Assembly (NCBI GenBank): GCA_019426215.1
Contig: CM033400.1
Location: 20,258,568-20,322,567 of the forward strand
Origin: Buddleja alternifolia
Taxonomy: Eukaryota; Streptophyta; Magnoliopsida; Lamiales; Scrophulariaceae
Direction: 5' to 3'
Length of the DNA stretch: 64,000 bases
Shown here: positions 34,103 through 45,384 of the stretch, one piece after another
How the letters are laid out: the number at the start of each line of letters is the position of its first letter
Numbering within the stretch: the first letter of the stretch is position 1
Program-made: the position numbers and the translations under genes
The notes under the pieces: model-generated
What the model was told of the DNA's origin: nothing
The model's input: only the letters and a program-made list of their open reading frames with translations
Databases searched by the model: none

Positions 34103-34856
34103 AACCCCCACCGGAGATGTTGCTGATGGTGGTACTGTCTCCATCGTGCTTGCTTTCACGCCGAGAGGAAAAGAAGAGAAACGCTTTATTTTATAGTCGA
34201 GTTGATGAAAAATTTGGAATAGTTTTATGAATTATTTTTAATTTGATGTAGAAGAATTGAAATACATGATCATGGATGTTATTTGGTGTATTATCGTATT
34301 GATTTGATTTTAAATTTGAATTTATGAATGTGATTTGATTATTATTTGTGTGAATTTTTATGATGTTTGTCTATGTTGTCAGTTTATTAGTCATTGGATT
34401 ATTCGGATTCGAGTCGGACGATTGCAAGTTTGATTAATTAATAAATTTTCATGACTCATTCGGGTTTAACGGGTAAAACCTGAACCCGACGGGTACTTGG
34501 CGTGGCAAGGCGGGGTGAGAAGTGAGGTGGGGCGGGTTGTGGGTATCAATGAAGTTAAATGCGGCGGGTAGCGAGTTTTGCTAAACCTACTTCATACTCG
34601 CCCCATTGTCATCTCTAGTTTTTATCCCTTATTCATTTTGCATATATTCATTTCGGAATTCATAATTGTATTCATATCTTTATGAAGAATAAATTTTATT
34701 TTATTTTATTTTCTTCTTCAAGTTCTCTTTTCCACTGACAACCCGAGTGCTTATAGTTATCCGTTCGTCTTTGCGTAATTTTTGTACAAGTTTCAATATT
34801 TAAAATATATGTTCATTCAATAGGAAAAAAAATACTCGAACTTGCAAATAAGCCAC
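34103..34856. other. Non-coding stretch after the retroelement cluster
   Basis: No gene is supported. The first 95 bp stay open in one frame and could be a cut-off exon, but this is too short to name. A G-rich segment around 34480-34620 with GGCGGGT and CTCGCCCCATTGTCATC looks like a degraded repeat end. An A/T-rich tail follows. Confidence 0.35.
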
Positions 34857-34865
34857 AATGTCGAG

Positions 34866-35215
34866 GGATAAATGCAAAAAAAAAAACATGTGTTAATACG
34901 AAATTGCAAAAAAAATCACCGATGTTAACGAAATAGGTTAAACACCACTATGTGTTATTCAAAAGTCTGCAAAAGTCACTTTTTGAAAGAAAAAAAATGA
35001 ATGTGTTTTTTATATTTTTCATCTTTAATAACATGTTTCTTTGTTATTTATACACTATCCAAACAAACCAAAAGGTAAACTAGTGTTATTTCACCCAAAA
35101 AAAACACATCGTTTTAACAAAAAGTAACTTTTTGCAGACTTTTGAATAACATATGGTGGTGTTTAACCTATTTTTTTAACATAGCTATTTTTTTTTTTTT
35201 TTTGCAATTATCCCC
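34866..35215. mobile_element. MULE-type MITE, 350 bp
   Basis: Imperfect terminal inverted repeats of about 100 bp: the left arm has AGGTTAAACACCACTATGTG near 34937 and the right arm holds its reverse complement near 35150. The ends begin GGATAAATGC. They are flanked by AATGTCGAG (34857-34865) and AATTTCGAG (35216-35224), a 9-bp duplication with one mismatch, the length expected of Mutator-like elements. It has no coding capacity. Confidence 0.75.
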
Positions 35216-35224
35216 AATTTCGAG

Positions 35225-36272
35225 CTTGAGCTCATGCCTGTAAAATTTGCAAAACTCAACTCGTTTACAGCCCTAGACAACAATGATAGATGGGCCGGTG
35301 AATAATGAAGAAGAAAATATATTTGACTTTTTTTAAATTTAATTATTTATTTAAAGTTTTAAGACAAAAATAAATTTGCTAATTTTACTTTTTTTTATTT
35401 ACTTAATTCATGTTTTACATGAATTGAAGATATGACCTTTTAAGGGTAAAAGAGTAATTCATCACTTAAAATGACAGATTTAACGTTAAAAATGACATAT
35501 ATCAAGTTTGTGGGATTTTCCAGTTGAATATGCAAAAATACAAACAAATATGTCAATCTCATAAAGTCTAAGATGTAAAGTGAAAGAAAATTATCTTTAA
35601 AAAAGTGTGGAAATGACCAATTTGAAGGGTTTAAAGTTTCTACCCCAAAAGAATATCCAAGAAATCAAGCTTAAGTTCAAAAGAACCGTAGCAGTCAGCT
35701 ATCAGCCACAACACCAACCTCTAAGTTATTTCCACCCCGTTATACTCTTTCGTACATATAACCTTTGAACCACAACCGAGAAATTTTAGAACATGATTGT
35801 GAGCTCTCCTCCTAGGATGGACTATTAGTAGTGATAATACCAATTTGATAACGGCCGAGACGGAGCAACAGGGCAACAGGGCTGCCCGTTGGGAAAAGAA
35901 ATGAGAGATAAAAAAAAAGACAAATAAAATTCAATTACATTACGTCATGTTTGACAAGCTCACCACATGTTCACAATAACATGAGATGATATTCATGGCA
36001 GTCTCTCACAGCAATTGCAACATTATCATGATACCCAATTAGAACCCCTTGCAGCGTGTGCATAAGATTTCCTTGACCTGTGCATCAGAAGTGCCGATTT
36101 ATTTTAGCGGATTAAACACTTAATTGTATGACAAAGGAAACATATATGTATTATATATATGCACACTAAACGTTTTTCTTCTAATAACAAATTCCATTCT
36201 GGTACAACCCAAACCGACAAGATCCATAAAGCTTGAAATTACACCTGAGAGTGGACATTATCTCCCGCATGT
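35225..36272. other. Intergenic DNA and 3' UTR side of RPN10
   Basis: AT-rich DNA without a convincing gene. The segment from about 35950 to 36272 lies just downstream of the RPN10 stop codon on the minus strand and probably contains its 3' UTR. Confidence 0.4.
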
Positions 36273-39200
36273 TCACTTCTTTTCCTCTTCTTTCAAATCC
36301 TCGTCTTTATCCTTGTTCTGCTGGAACAACATTTATCAGTAACAAAACAAGGGATGTGCTAGAAGAGCTCATGTGAGCATTACTTGATTTCATCTGCAAA
36401 CTTTTAATTAAAACATATGGTTTGTGTGATTAATAGATTATATATATCATTTTGTTGGCCATTACTGAAATAAAACTGAGCTGTAGGGCTATGTAGTCAA
36501 TTATTTCATAATGCCCACAGCAGAGCAAAGCTCAGAAAAAATTAGGAATAGCATCATCTTCTTATGAATGTTCTAATAATTATAGTTAAAAAATATACAA
36601 AAGAAAAGATATAAAGAATCTTTCCGGCGCTTCCGTGCCATATATTTTCCAACATCAACCATATCCCAAATGAAAGAAAGTAATGCATCAGAGGAAACCA
36701 AACAGAAAATTTGCTAACTTTTGTTAAAAGGATCGAATAGATATCATTTAAAACAAGATAGACAATACAAACTACAGAGTACCAAATAGTAATATTATGG
36801 GTTATGAATAGAGATTTTGTTTGTTGACTAGAAATTTAACAATCAAGATAACATTTCCAGATTGAACAAGGATTCCATCTGGAATCATGGGTGCATAATA
36901 CATAGAACCAGAGATAGATATATTTTATTTAGGTGGAGACTATAACAAGTCATTAAATCCAAATCTACAATTCAATTGCCTCTACTAAAATCAACCACTG
37001 AACTCACCTCAGATTGACTCTGCATAGAAGCGAGCAAATCTTTGACGTGGGGATCATTTGGATCAACTCCTGGAAGCTGTTAAAAGCAAATTGACCGTGA
37101 TATAAACCAATACTAGGTTTCATTTAGTAAACTGATCAATGCTGATTACGACAGTGAAACTAAAGGAACACGAGATATATCAGCATACGAAACCTACAGA
37201 AGCCAGAATGGAGGACATAAAGGATTGATCTCCCAACAGCTTATTCACATCAGTCTGGTTTTGTTGATCTGCTGCACCTTCTTGTACAGACAATTGAAGG
37301 GCTACAAGCACCACAAAGATAAAGTATATTAAAAGAATGAGTCAGGTGCAGATGATTCCCAGAATCTTTTTGGCAAAGTCAATGACAAATCAGCGAGAGA
37401 TAACAGTAAAACAAGGGCAAATCCCAGCATAAGATAAATTTATAAGTAAGCCAATAACACTGGACATCATCCAATGATAAATCAAAATAGCCAATCAAAA
37501 AAATGCCTAAGAAGAATAAACCTCTGAAAAATCAAGGTTAGGCGTTTACACGCATTCTGAAGCTATAGCTGGAATTGGAGAAAGATCAATTGGAAACTGT
37601 AAACACATATTTTTGGGGTTTTTAAACAAATTTATAGTAGTTTAGAAATATATAAACAATCATTAAAAAAGTTCACTGATATTGTACACATCATCCTCTC
37701 ATGTCATAAAATTCATTTATTAACGATATAAATTTTTTCCAATATTTTTCATTCTACTTGATTTTATCTCCTTTTAATTAGAGTTAATGACCTTGTCCAT
37801 TTTATTCTTAGATACAAGTAAATGAGTAATTAGTTAAAAAGATTTTTGTTCTCATAAATTAATGCGCAATTAATTGGCATAAAAAAGTAACATTCAAAAG
37901 CAAAATATTTATAATATTATAATGACAAAAGAATATAAGATAACAATTATTATTTTATCAACACTAATCACTTTCCGCATACATTATGGTGGATAAACTA
38001 AAAACAATTGAATGATGGTCGACATTTTTTCTGTCTATAAATTTGTTGACATCTTGTATAGTTTTGCTTCTCAATAATCCTTCTTATATGTTTGAAAAAA
38101 CATATTTGTTAATTCTAATACTAATAAATGTAGGGTGGCAGTTCAAAAAGAAAAATTAGATTTATTTATAATGCAACTTTTAATTTTAGTTTTTGGTAAT
38201 TACTTTTTAAATTGAAAATAATAACTTTAAATAAAAAGATCAATAATCTGAAAAAAACAAAAGGTAACAAATAAAGAGTTTATGCATATCCGCCCAAATT
38301 GTCATGCACAGTGTACATTTTTAACAAAAAAGATACACTAAAGCTGCTCAAATGTTTTTATTTGAACAAACGAAAAAGATGAAAAGAATAGGACGATTCG
38401 AACTCCCAACCTCAAGCTCAAAAATTCCGTACCTTTCCAGCTGAACCAAAAGTTAAATATTATTTTCTGGGGGGCCATACCATAAATATATACATATCTT
38501 ATAACAAAAATTGAAGTCTCGCTCCCCCCCCCCCCCCCCCAAAACAAAATCCATCCCTGGATATATATACTTGGAATATTTGATTCTCCAAAAAGGCAAA
38601 AAAAGCCTTCAAGAACCACAAAGGATGTATAGGCAAAGCAAAGCTACTTTGCAAGTTAAAAAATCTAACAATGTGCAGCATCAAAGTTTAGAGGGATACC
38701 CAAAACAGCCCAAATTGACAATTAGGTTAATGACTAGCCATGATCATTTAAGAGTTAATCAAGGTTATTCAGTGCTCAAGTTGACTAGCTGAGTGAGTAT
38801 TAAGGCACTTAAATGCTGACTAATGGTGTGATTATAGTCTGTGGAAAAAAAGATGATAACTCATGTGCAAAAAGGGTTTTACATCAATTATACCAAACTC
38901 AGGACCTAGCAGCAGTTAGATCCCATATCGCATTTGGTAAATAAATGGACAGCTTTACAAGGATGATATGCTGCATAGAAAAGGTAACATCAAAATAGCA
39001 AGCTGCTGCAGATGCAAAACGGCTGAGAGAGGTGGGGATACCTCACTAGGACACGACAGGCATGGAGAGGATGTATTAGGACAAGTCTAATATGCAAGAG
39101 CGGCCAATGAGGATGCAATTAGTGGCTGGAAATTGGTTATAAACTATGCATTCGTCCTACAATGTAATCCTGGTAGGCAGGGATGGAGCCGGGGGGGGTT

Positions 39201-42200
39201 CGCTTGCCACCCCTCAATTTTGAAAAATTATTTTTTTCACCTTAAAAAAATTTTGATATTTGGCAGATGCAAAACAGCTGAGAGAGGTGGAGAAACCTCA
39301 CTAGGACACGACAGGCATGGAGAGGATGTATTAGGACAAGTCTAATATGCAAGAGCGGCCAATGAGGATGCAATTAGTGGCTGGAAATTGGTTATAAACT
39401 ATGCATTCGTCCTACAATGTAATCCTGGTAGGCAGGGATGGGGGGGGGGGGGGGGCGGCGGCGGCTGGGGGGTTCGCTTGCCACCCCTCAATTTTGAAAA
39501 ATTATTTTTTTCACCTTAAAAAAATTTTGATATTTGAATTTCGCCCCCCCATCCCCCCTCAAAATCGAAAAAATATCACGCTTTCTCCCTTTTCTTTGAA
39601 TTCGCCCTCCCAAACCCAAAATCCTGGCTATACTAAAGAGATATAAGAGTATAAAGTATGTCAAAAGTTGTAATTGAACCTAATTCCTTATTATATTTCC
39701 CCCCATAAATATAGCGTACCGTACCGCAGGGAGCTCTGGCAAAAACAAAAAAGTGATAGCTATATCACAACAATCTCGCCGCCCCCCCCCCCCCCCCCCC
39801 AACCAAGTAAAATTCCTGGCTCCGTCCCTGGTGGTAGGTACAGCTAGATACCCTCATTTGAAAGGCTTTTAGGACAAGAAATAGCCTATGGATAGAGGCT
39901 ACAATTTGATGATTACGATTAAGGTACATCAGAAAAATGGGCCATGCTGAACAAGGTCAGACTTGACAAAGGAGGAGGAAAAGGGACTACTTTCGAAGTA
40001 ATACATGCAATTATCGACAAGGTAAGAAATCCTATGACCTTCATAACATATAGTAAATGATGGGGCACTTGAGCTTTAGTATATTCTATTGTGACTACAG
40101 ATAACTACAGGTTTATCATAAGGTACACAAACATTTGTGTACCTTATGATATTACTCAAGCTTTTGTGTTGACCCTCTAATGAACTATCTTAAGGAGGAG
40201 ATGAGGATGTAGAAGCACAGAAAGAAGGTAAGACATAAATATTGATGCAACTCAACATCCACCAGAACCATAGGACTAAAGTCTAAACACAAGATTTGCT
40301 GCCATTTTTCAGATGCAACAGTAATCAGTTTCAGTAACATTCCTTCAATGTCGAAGGTGGATTTGGTTGCAGAAAAACTGAAACTTGTTTTCAATCCAGG
40401 TAATATCCTTCCGACAGATATATTTTGCAATATTATTTTATACTGAAACAGAACTTATATTTCCATAAGTTCCCTTCCATTCAAGTTTTATCCATTCCAA
40501 GTTATCAATAATAGGACTACAATAACCTTGTGAAGTACCATGTTAAGAGTCTGAAGGATAGGATAAACCAGGCATTATTAGACCATATTCTTGTCAAGAG
40601 CCACCTTCGAGTCCAAAGGTTCTGATACCAAGTATGATTTACACCAAATTCTCTTATGTTACTTCATTCCTTTTTTATACATGACTTCAAACAATATTAT
40701 ACAACATATGAAACAATATCTCTAGAGCTCAATCCCTTTAACCTATGAGCAACAAGCTTTACAGGGAACTAAGAAGATTCATCTCATAAAATAGGCCACA
40801 AACATGTCACCTATCCTCCCATCATAGTTGTTAATGGCGAATGGCGCGGCGTGGCGCAGAAGGTCCCATGGCGCATGGCGCAAGGCGCACGGCGCGGCGC
40901 GCGCCTTATCGAAGTTAATTAGTTGTATATAATACCCCAAAATTTCAATTTCAGCTACTATTACATATTATAATAATTAATATTCTAATTCTCAAACATG
41001 CAAATGTTCTCATATCAACATGTAATACATAAATAATCTTGAAATAAAACAAACCGATCCAATTTTGAAACAAACAAATGTTCTGGCAACATCCTTACTA
41101 CTGTAAAACCATGAAAGAATACACGGATTGGATGGTTTCAGCGAGAGTTTGAGATGGGTTTGTTTTAGGACCGTTGGAAATATCACCAAATTGCCCCAAT
41201 TTGCCCCAATTTTACTAAATTTTACTAGTTGACCCAATTTTGACCTTACAATTTTGACCAAGATTGTCTAAGGTTCTTCTCTTTCAAAAGGCGCACATGG
41301 CGCGCGCCTTAAAGGCGAGCGCCATTGGCAAGCTGTGCGCCATGCCATGAACCATGGCGCACAGGTTGCGCCATTTGCGCCATGCGCCATGGCGCGCCTT
41401 TTACAACTATGCCTCCCATATAATTGATTATTTTCTTTCCCTAGAAAATCACTAGAAAAGGGAATATATAAAAAGACATCTGAATAGAAAAAAAAAACAT
41501 AATTTATAAGCACGTCAGCTGCCAGACAACAACCGATTAAACAAACGAGCTTCCAGGAAGAAAAAAAGATACAAAGAACAATACATAATATATATAACAC
41601 CCGTATTACGTGATATCAGTTACCGAACACAGGTTCTCACCAAGTTGCAAATCATGATCCTCAGCAGATGCATCTGACATGTCGGTATCCCGCACAGCAG
41701 CAGTAGAGGAAGAATCATCCATGGACATCGCCAGGGCCTGCTGCAACAGTGCATTCTCATCATCCTGTAAATGAAATGAATCATGTGTTAAAACTATAGT
41801 CAATTGTTTATATGATCAACCACAAGAAATCCAAGGATATGTAGTGTAGAATTGCAGGTCATTTCTCAGCAAAGTAGCACCTATAGAGCTATGATTAACG
41901 TGCAACGGCAATAAACAAAAAATTGACACACCCTCTCAAGTTGTAGTTCACGTAATGAGGCTTGACCAAGCCAACTTTTCTTAGGACCAGGAAGTACATC
42001 TCTACCAAATAGGTTCATCAAGTCGCAAGTAACTCTCTAGTGACAAATACATAAAGATTATGCCTTGCACGTTCAAAAATTCAAAACAAGCCACACAAAG
42101 TTTGCCCAATATTTCCGCGCCTCTTTTCCAATTCTTTATGAGCCAGACTGATTTAATGTCTCTCTCATAATATTTAATTCTTCTATTTTCTCAAAAGCAA

Positions 42201-44566
42201 CTTGCAAAATTTAAAGAAAAACTTTCGACTGTCCCGTACAACATGCAGATATAAGATAAAAAGTATCTGCAAAGTACGCATCACAATAATTTGGGCAGCA
42301 GCATCACTGCCAGGTAGAAACTGCAACGTAATATTGATTTATGATAAACGTGGACATTTATCGGATGATATCATGGACGTAGACGTTATATCTAAAGCCA
42401 AAATCTCATTAGTGTTTCTAGGACACAAGTATAATAACCCCTTGACCACATCAGTATTTGTAATGGAACAAGACATGTATGATAACTAGACTCCCACAGT
42501 TTTTGAGCGCTCATGTTCATATATCAAAAAACAAGCTTACTTGTGCAATTTAGTTTAAGAGTTCAAATCCTGTGCCACATGTTCATAAACTAACTTTCTG
42601 TCAAGCACCTATGTGTCCATGCCAACTTGTTTCTTAAAGCATAACTACTTGACGCCCAGGACAAGATGCAAAGAGTCATGGAAAGACCAACTACAGGAGA
42701 AACACTTCCGATAAAGAACTTAGTAAAGTTCCAGCTCATAAACATCAAACAACACACGAAGTCCAGGACCAGATTTCAGCATGGAAAGGCCACAAGAAAA
42801 AAACACTTTGAAGAAAGAACTTAGCAAAGTTCCATCTTATAAACATCCATTTTATACAAACAGTAGAGATACTATATTAAAAGAGAGTCCATGCAAACAG
42901 AAGCAAACCGTTAGGTCATGAGTCTTCTTTTCAGTTTCAGAACTGCCAGCTGTCACATTCTCAGTCATAGTTGCATCTTGTGAAGTGGACTGCTGCTCTC
43001 CTTTTTCCTGTTTCGAAGTTTCTTCTGCAGCCTTCTTTGCAGCAGCTTCTTGTCTTGCCCTCTCCTCTTCCATTGAAACTCGAAGTGCAAGAGCAAGTTC
43101 AGGATCCAAATTCGGATCCACACCAAAATCATATCCAGGTACTCCACCAGCTGCTGCGGCGGCGGCGGCGGCAAAACCACTACCCCCCTCTCCATCACCA
43201 GTAAAGATAGGAGTACTGGTGAGAAGAAAAACGTCAAAGAAAATAAAATCATAGGTAAAGTTTGAACAGACTTAGATAGAATTTTAAAAGAAACCTGATA
43301 AGCACGTCAGAAAGAGCACTTGGACCAGGAGGAACATGAACAATATGACTGCTATCGTTGTTATTTACTGCAGCAAGCAAAGCCTCAAGTTTCTCAGCCT
43401 TTTCTTCATCTTCTTCACCAAAATTTACAATGTCAAGGGCTACACTGTTTTTCTTCAATTTCCTTCCAATCAACTCTAGCACCTTCTTATCATATTTGAC
43501 AGGACTAGAAAAGACAGAAAATGAACAATAGATAAAGTTAAACCGGAAAACAAGAGAAGAAAGAAAGTACTTCGAATGCATACTATAGTGCATTATACCT
43601 TCCAGCAAACACAATTATCCTTTGTTGTTGCTTCTTGTTCTGGCGATGCTTGAGGGCCAACTGGGCAACCTGGATCCCAGCTGCCAGGTTCATCTCACCA
43701 CCTATCTCTAAACCTGTATATCAATATTGGACAAAGTTCATTCTCTGTACAGCAATAAAGACATTAAACATAATCAAAAGAAACTTAAGACACAATCATC
43801 ACTACAGGATAACCATCTCATTATTGACATAAGCAAACTATATAAATCATTTTGAAATCAAGATCTCTTTTCTGTTTAGCCTTATTCATTTTAGAATCAT
43901 ATACATGAATCAATCTGATACTTAAGTGTGTGCCACAATATTCGGTCTTTAGGCTAATTCCATAAAATCTCAATTTACACAATTTAAAAACAGATATGTA
44001 TAAAATTAAGATAAACATAACACAGAGATGCAAGTAACAAGTGTACCGTGCATGCAAGCCAAGATCTTTCCAAGATCACTAGTGGGAGTGACGAGAACAC
44101 GAACACCTTTCCCCGCCATTGTTAACACCCCCACTGTATTCTCAGGATTGGACTACAGAAAAACAGTACAATTAAACTATAATTGAAAGGGGGAAAATAA
44201 TAAAAAATCTTGCCATTTATTTTGCAGAGAAGTAAAGTAGCACACAGAAAATCGTAAGCAGGAGAGGAGACAGTAAAGATAATCATCATATCATGAGAAG
44301 GAAATAGTAATAGTATACTTGAGTTTTAGCGCCGCAAATAAGATTAACGGCGTCGGCTTGAGCTTGGAATCGAGTGGGAGAGTAATCGCCATTCCGCATC
44401 CACTCCGAATTGTCGACGCAGATCATTGTCGCCTATTTCATCAATCAACATAAAAACGCAAGGATTAAATTAATTAAATAGACGACTACTGGGAGAGAGA
44501 CAGAGAACCCTAATTCGCAAAGAATAAAGTAGAGGAGAGAAACGAAGAGCAAACCTCCAGAACCAT
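36273..44566 (-). CDS. RPN10: 26S proteasome regulatory subunit RPN10 (PSMD4-like), ten coding exons
   Basis: Ubiquitin receptor of the 19S proteasome cap. Exons, in gene order: 44555-44566, 44319-44432, 44047-44152, 43599-43713, 43295-43504, 42909-43215, 41641-41764, 37198-37301, 37008-37076, 36273-36320. All junctions are GT-AG and the phases fit, giving 402 aa (the Arabidopsis protein is about 386, from memory). Residues 1-186 form the vWA domain, starting [20 protein letters not shown], which docks the protein in the lid-base region. Three ubiquitin-interacting motifs follow: [15 protein letters not shown] (near 223-238), [15 protein letters not shown] (289-305) and [12 protein letters not shown] (326-338). 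An eight-Ala run lies at 201-208. The C-terminus is Lys/Glu-rich. Exon 1 codes for only four residues. No damage is seen, so the gene is probably functional. Confidence 0.95.
38395..38448 (-). mobile_element. SINE-like tRNA-type internal promoter
   Basis: On the minus strand a box A match (TGGTTCAGCTGG, 38437-38448) precedes a box B match (GAGTTCGAATC, 38395-38405) by 31 bp. This is the pol III arrangement of tRNAs and tRNA-derived SINEs. No tRNA cloverleaf is obvious, and the outer ends could not be placed. Confidence 0.4.
39008..39537. repeat. Direct tandem duplication, unit about 255 bp
   Basis: The segment from GCAGATGCAAAAC at 39008 repeats at 39263 with near-identical sequence through TTTTGATATTTG. 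The second unit is longer because of an expanded G run (39441-39456) and a GCGGCGGCGGC insert. The duplicated stretch includes the left end of the hAT-like element. Confidence 0.85.
39433..39830. mobile_element. hAT-like MITE with C/G runs
   Basis: It begins CAGGGATGG and ends GGCTCCGTCCCTG, an inverted pair of the widespread plant form CAGGGACGGAGCC. The flanks CTGGTAGG (39425-39432) and GTGGTAGG (39831-39838) match at seven of eight bases, consistent with an 8-bp hAT duplication. Long C and G runs lie just inside both ends. Confidence 0.55.
40823..41411. mobile_element. hAT-type MITE, 589 bp
   Basis: Ends are CATAGTTGTTAATGGCG and, inverted, CATAGTTGTAAAAGGCG. They are flanked by exact 8-bp duplications CCTCCCAT (40815-40822, 41412-41419). 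Inside each end is a dense array of GGCGC/ATGGCGC words (40842-40905, 41287-41400) able to form a long GC-rich stem. No coding capacity. Confidence 0.85.
41765..42908 (-). other. Sixth intron of RPN10
   Basis: 1144 bp between exon 6 and exon 7. No separate gene or clear repeat is seen. Confidence 0.8.
43714..44046 (-). other. Third intron of RPN10
   Basis: 333 bp between exon 3 and exon 4, AT-rich. Nothing else is seen in it. Confidence 0.85.
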
Positions 44567-44627
44567 GATGATGATTATGGTGATGATGATGATGATGATG
44601 ATCGTAAACTATATTATTTGACGACAA
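44567..44627 (-). promoter_or_regulatory. 5' leader of RPN10 with a His-coding upstream ORF and CAT repeat
   Basis: On the minus strand an ATG at 44627 opens a frame of His codons over the CAT repeat (44571-44600). It overlaps the RPN10 start in another frame, because 61 bases separate the two ATGs. If it lies in the transcript it could lower RPN10 translation. Inclusion in the mRNA is inferred from the TATA position. Confidence 0.4.
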
Positions 44628-44732
44628 TTAAAGGAAGAAAAGTATAAATGAGAGTGTTGCAGAACTCTCTCTCTTCCTTTGCTTTGCTTTCACTAAAGAA
44701 GGGTTCTTTCTTTCTTCCCAATTCATACGGGA

Positions 44733-44740
44733 CTTTATAC
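44733..44740 (-). promoter_or_regulatory. Possible TATA box of RPN10
   Basis: GTATAAAG on the minus strand, about 170 bp before the ATG. It would place transcription start near 44700, followed by a GA-rich leader. Confidence 0.35.
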
Positions 44741-45384
44741 TTCAATTTTTGTCATAGCCAGAAAGGAATTTCCAACGCATGAAGAAAACGTTAGAAAGAA
44801 ACGGTATTCACTTATGTTTTCTTTTGGCTAAATTATAAAAACGCCATTTAGGTAACGTGGTTGGAAAACATATAAATTGCACTAATTCATGAAAATGAGG
44901 CTCTCTTTGTTTTTGTTCTCGAGGGTATTTTTAGTGAGAATGTTTATTACGAATTGTGTATAGTTGGTGAGGATGTGTTTTGTTTTGATAAATTCGTATT
45001 TTATTCTTTTTTTTTAGGATGTGTCCGGATTAACTATTTCAAATTGAATTTTTGGTGGTTTTTTTTTTTTTTACTTTTTGTTTGATTTTGTTTTCAAATG
45101 GAATGTAAGTACTGTAGCACTAAAATCATGTAAGCTTTTGTATAAAAAAATTGTGTAATAAGTAGTTAATGATTTAAAGATATATTATCATGTAAGTTTA
45201 AATATTTGTAATATATGAATTTATAATATATATATATATATATATTCTAGTTGATGTAATTATCTACTTGTAAGATTATATTTTATTATGTGTATAATAT
45301 GTTATATTACTTGTATATATATATACATAAGGGAACACCTCAAATCTACAATAACATTTTCGTCATCCTTCAATCTTTTTTTCA
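44741..45384. other. RPN10 upstream intergenic DNA
   Basis: AT-rich, with T runs and a TA repeat at about 45226-45245. No gene is seen. Confidence 0.4.

Larger units (their letters stand above)
37302..41640 (-). other. Long seventh intron of RPN10 (4.3 kb)
   Basis: It separates exon 7 from exon 8 inside the third ubiquitin-interacting motif. AT-rich near 37560-38330. It holds a SINE-like promoter (38395-38448), a C run (38524-38540), a tandem duplication with a hAT-like MITE (39008-39830) and a second hAT-like MITE (40823-41411). Confidence 0.85.

Noticed and set aside
34103..34198. Open frame just after the copy C LTR as a truncated exon
   Set aside because: Only about 30 codons with no recognisable family; kept only as a remark.
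38511..38792. ORF starting across a long C run in the RPN10 intron
   Set aside because: Homopolymer translation only, and located within an intron.
39133..39646. Short ORFs in the 39-kb duplication
   Set aside because: Created by repeat sequence and G runs; no protein similarity seen.
42852..43254. Plus-strand ORFs over RPN10 exon 6
   Set aside because: Shadows of the real exon on the minus strand.
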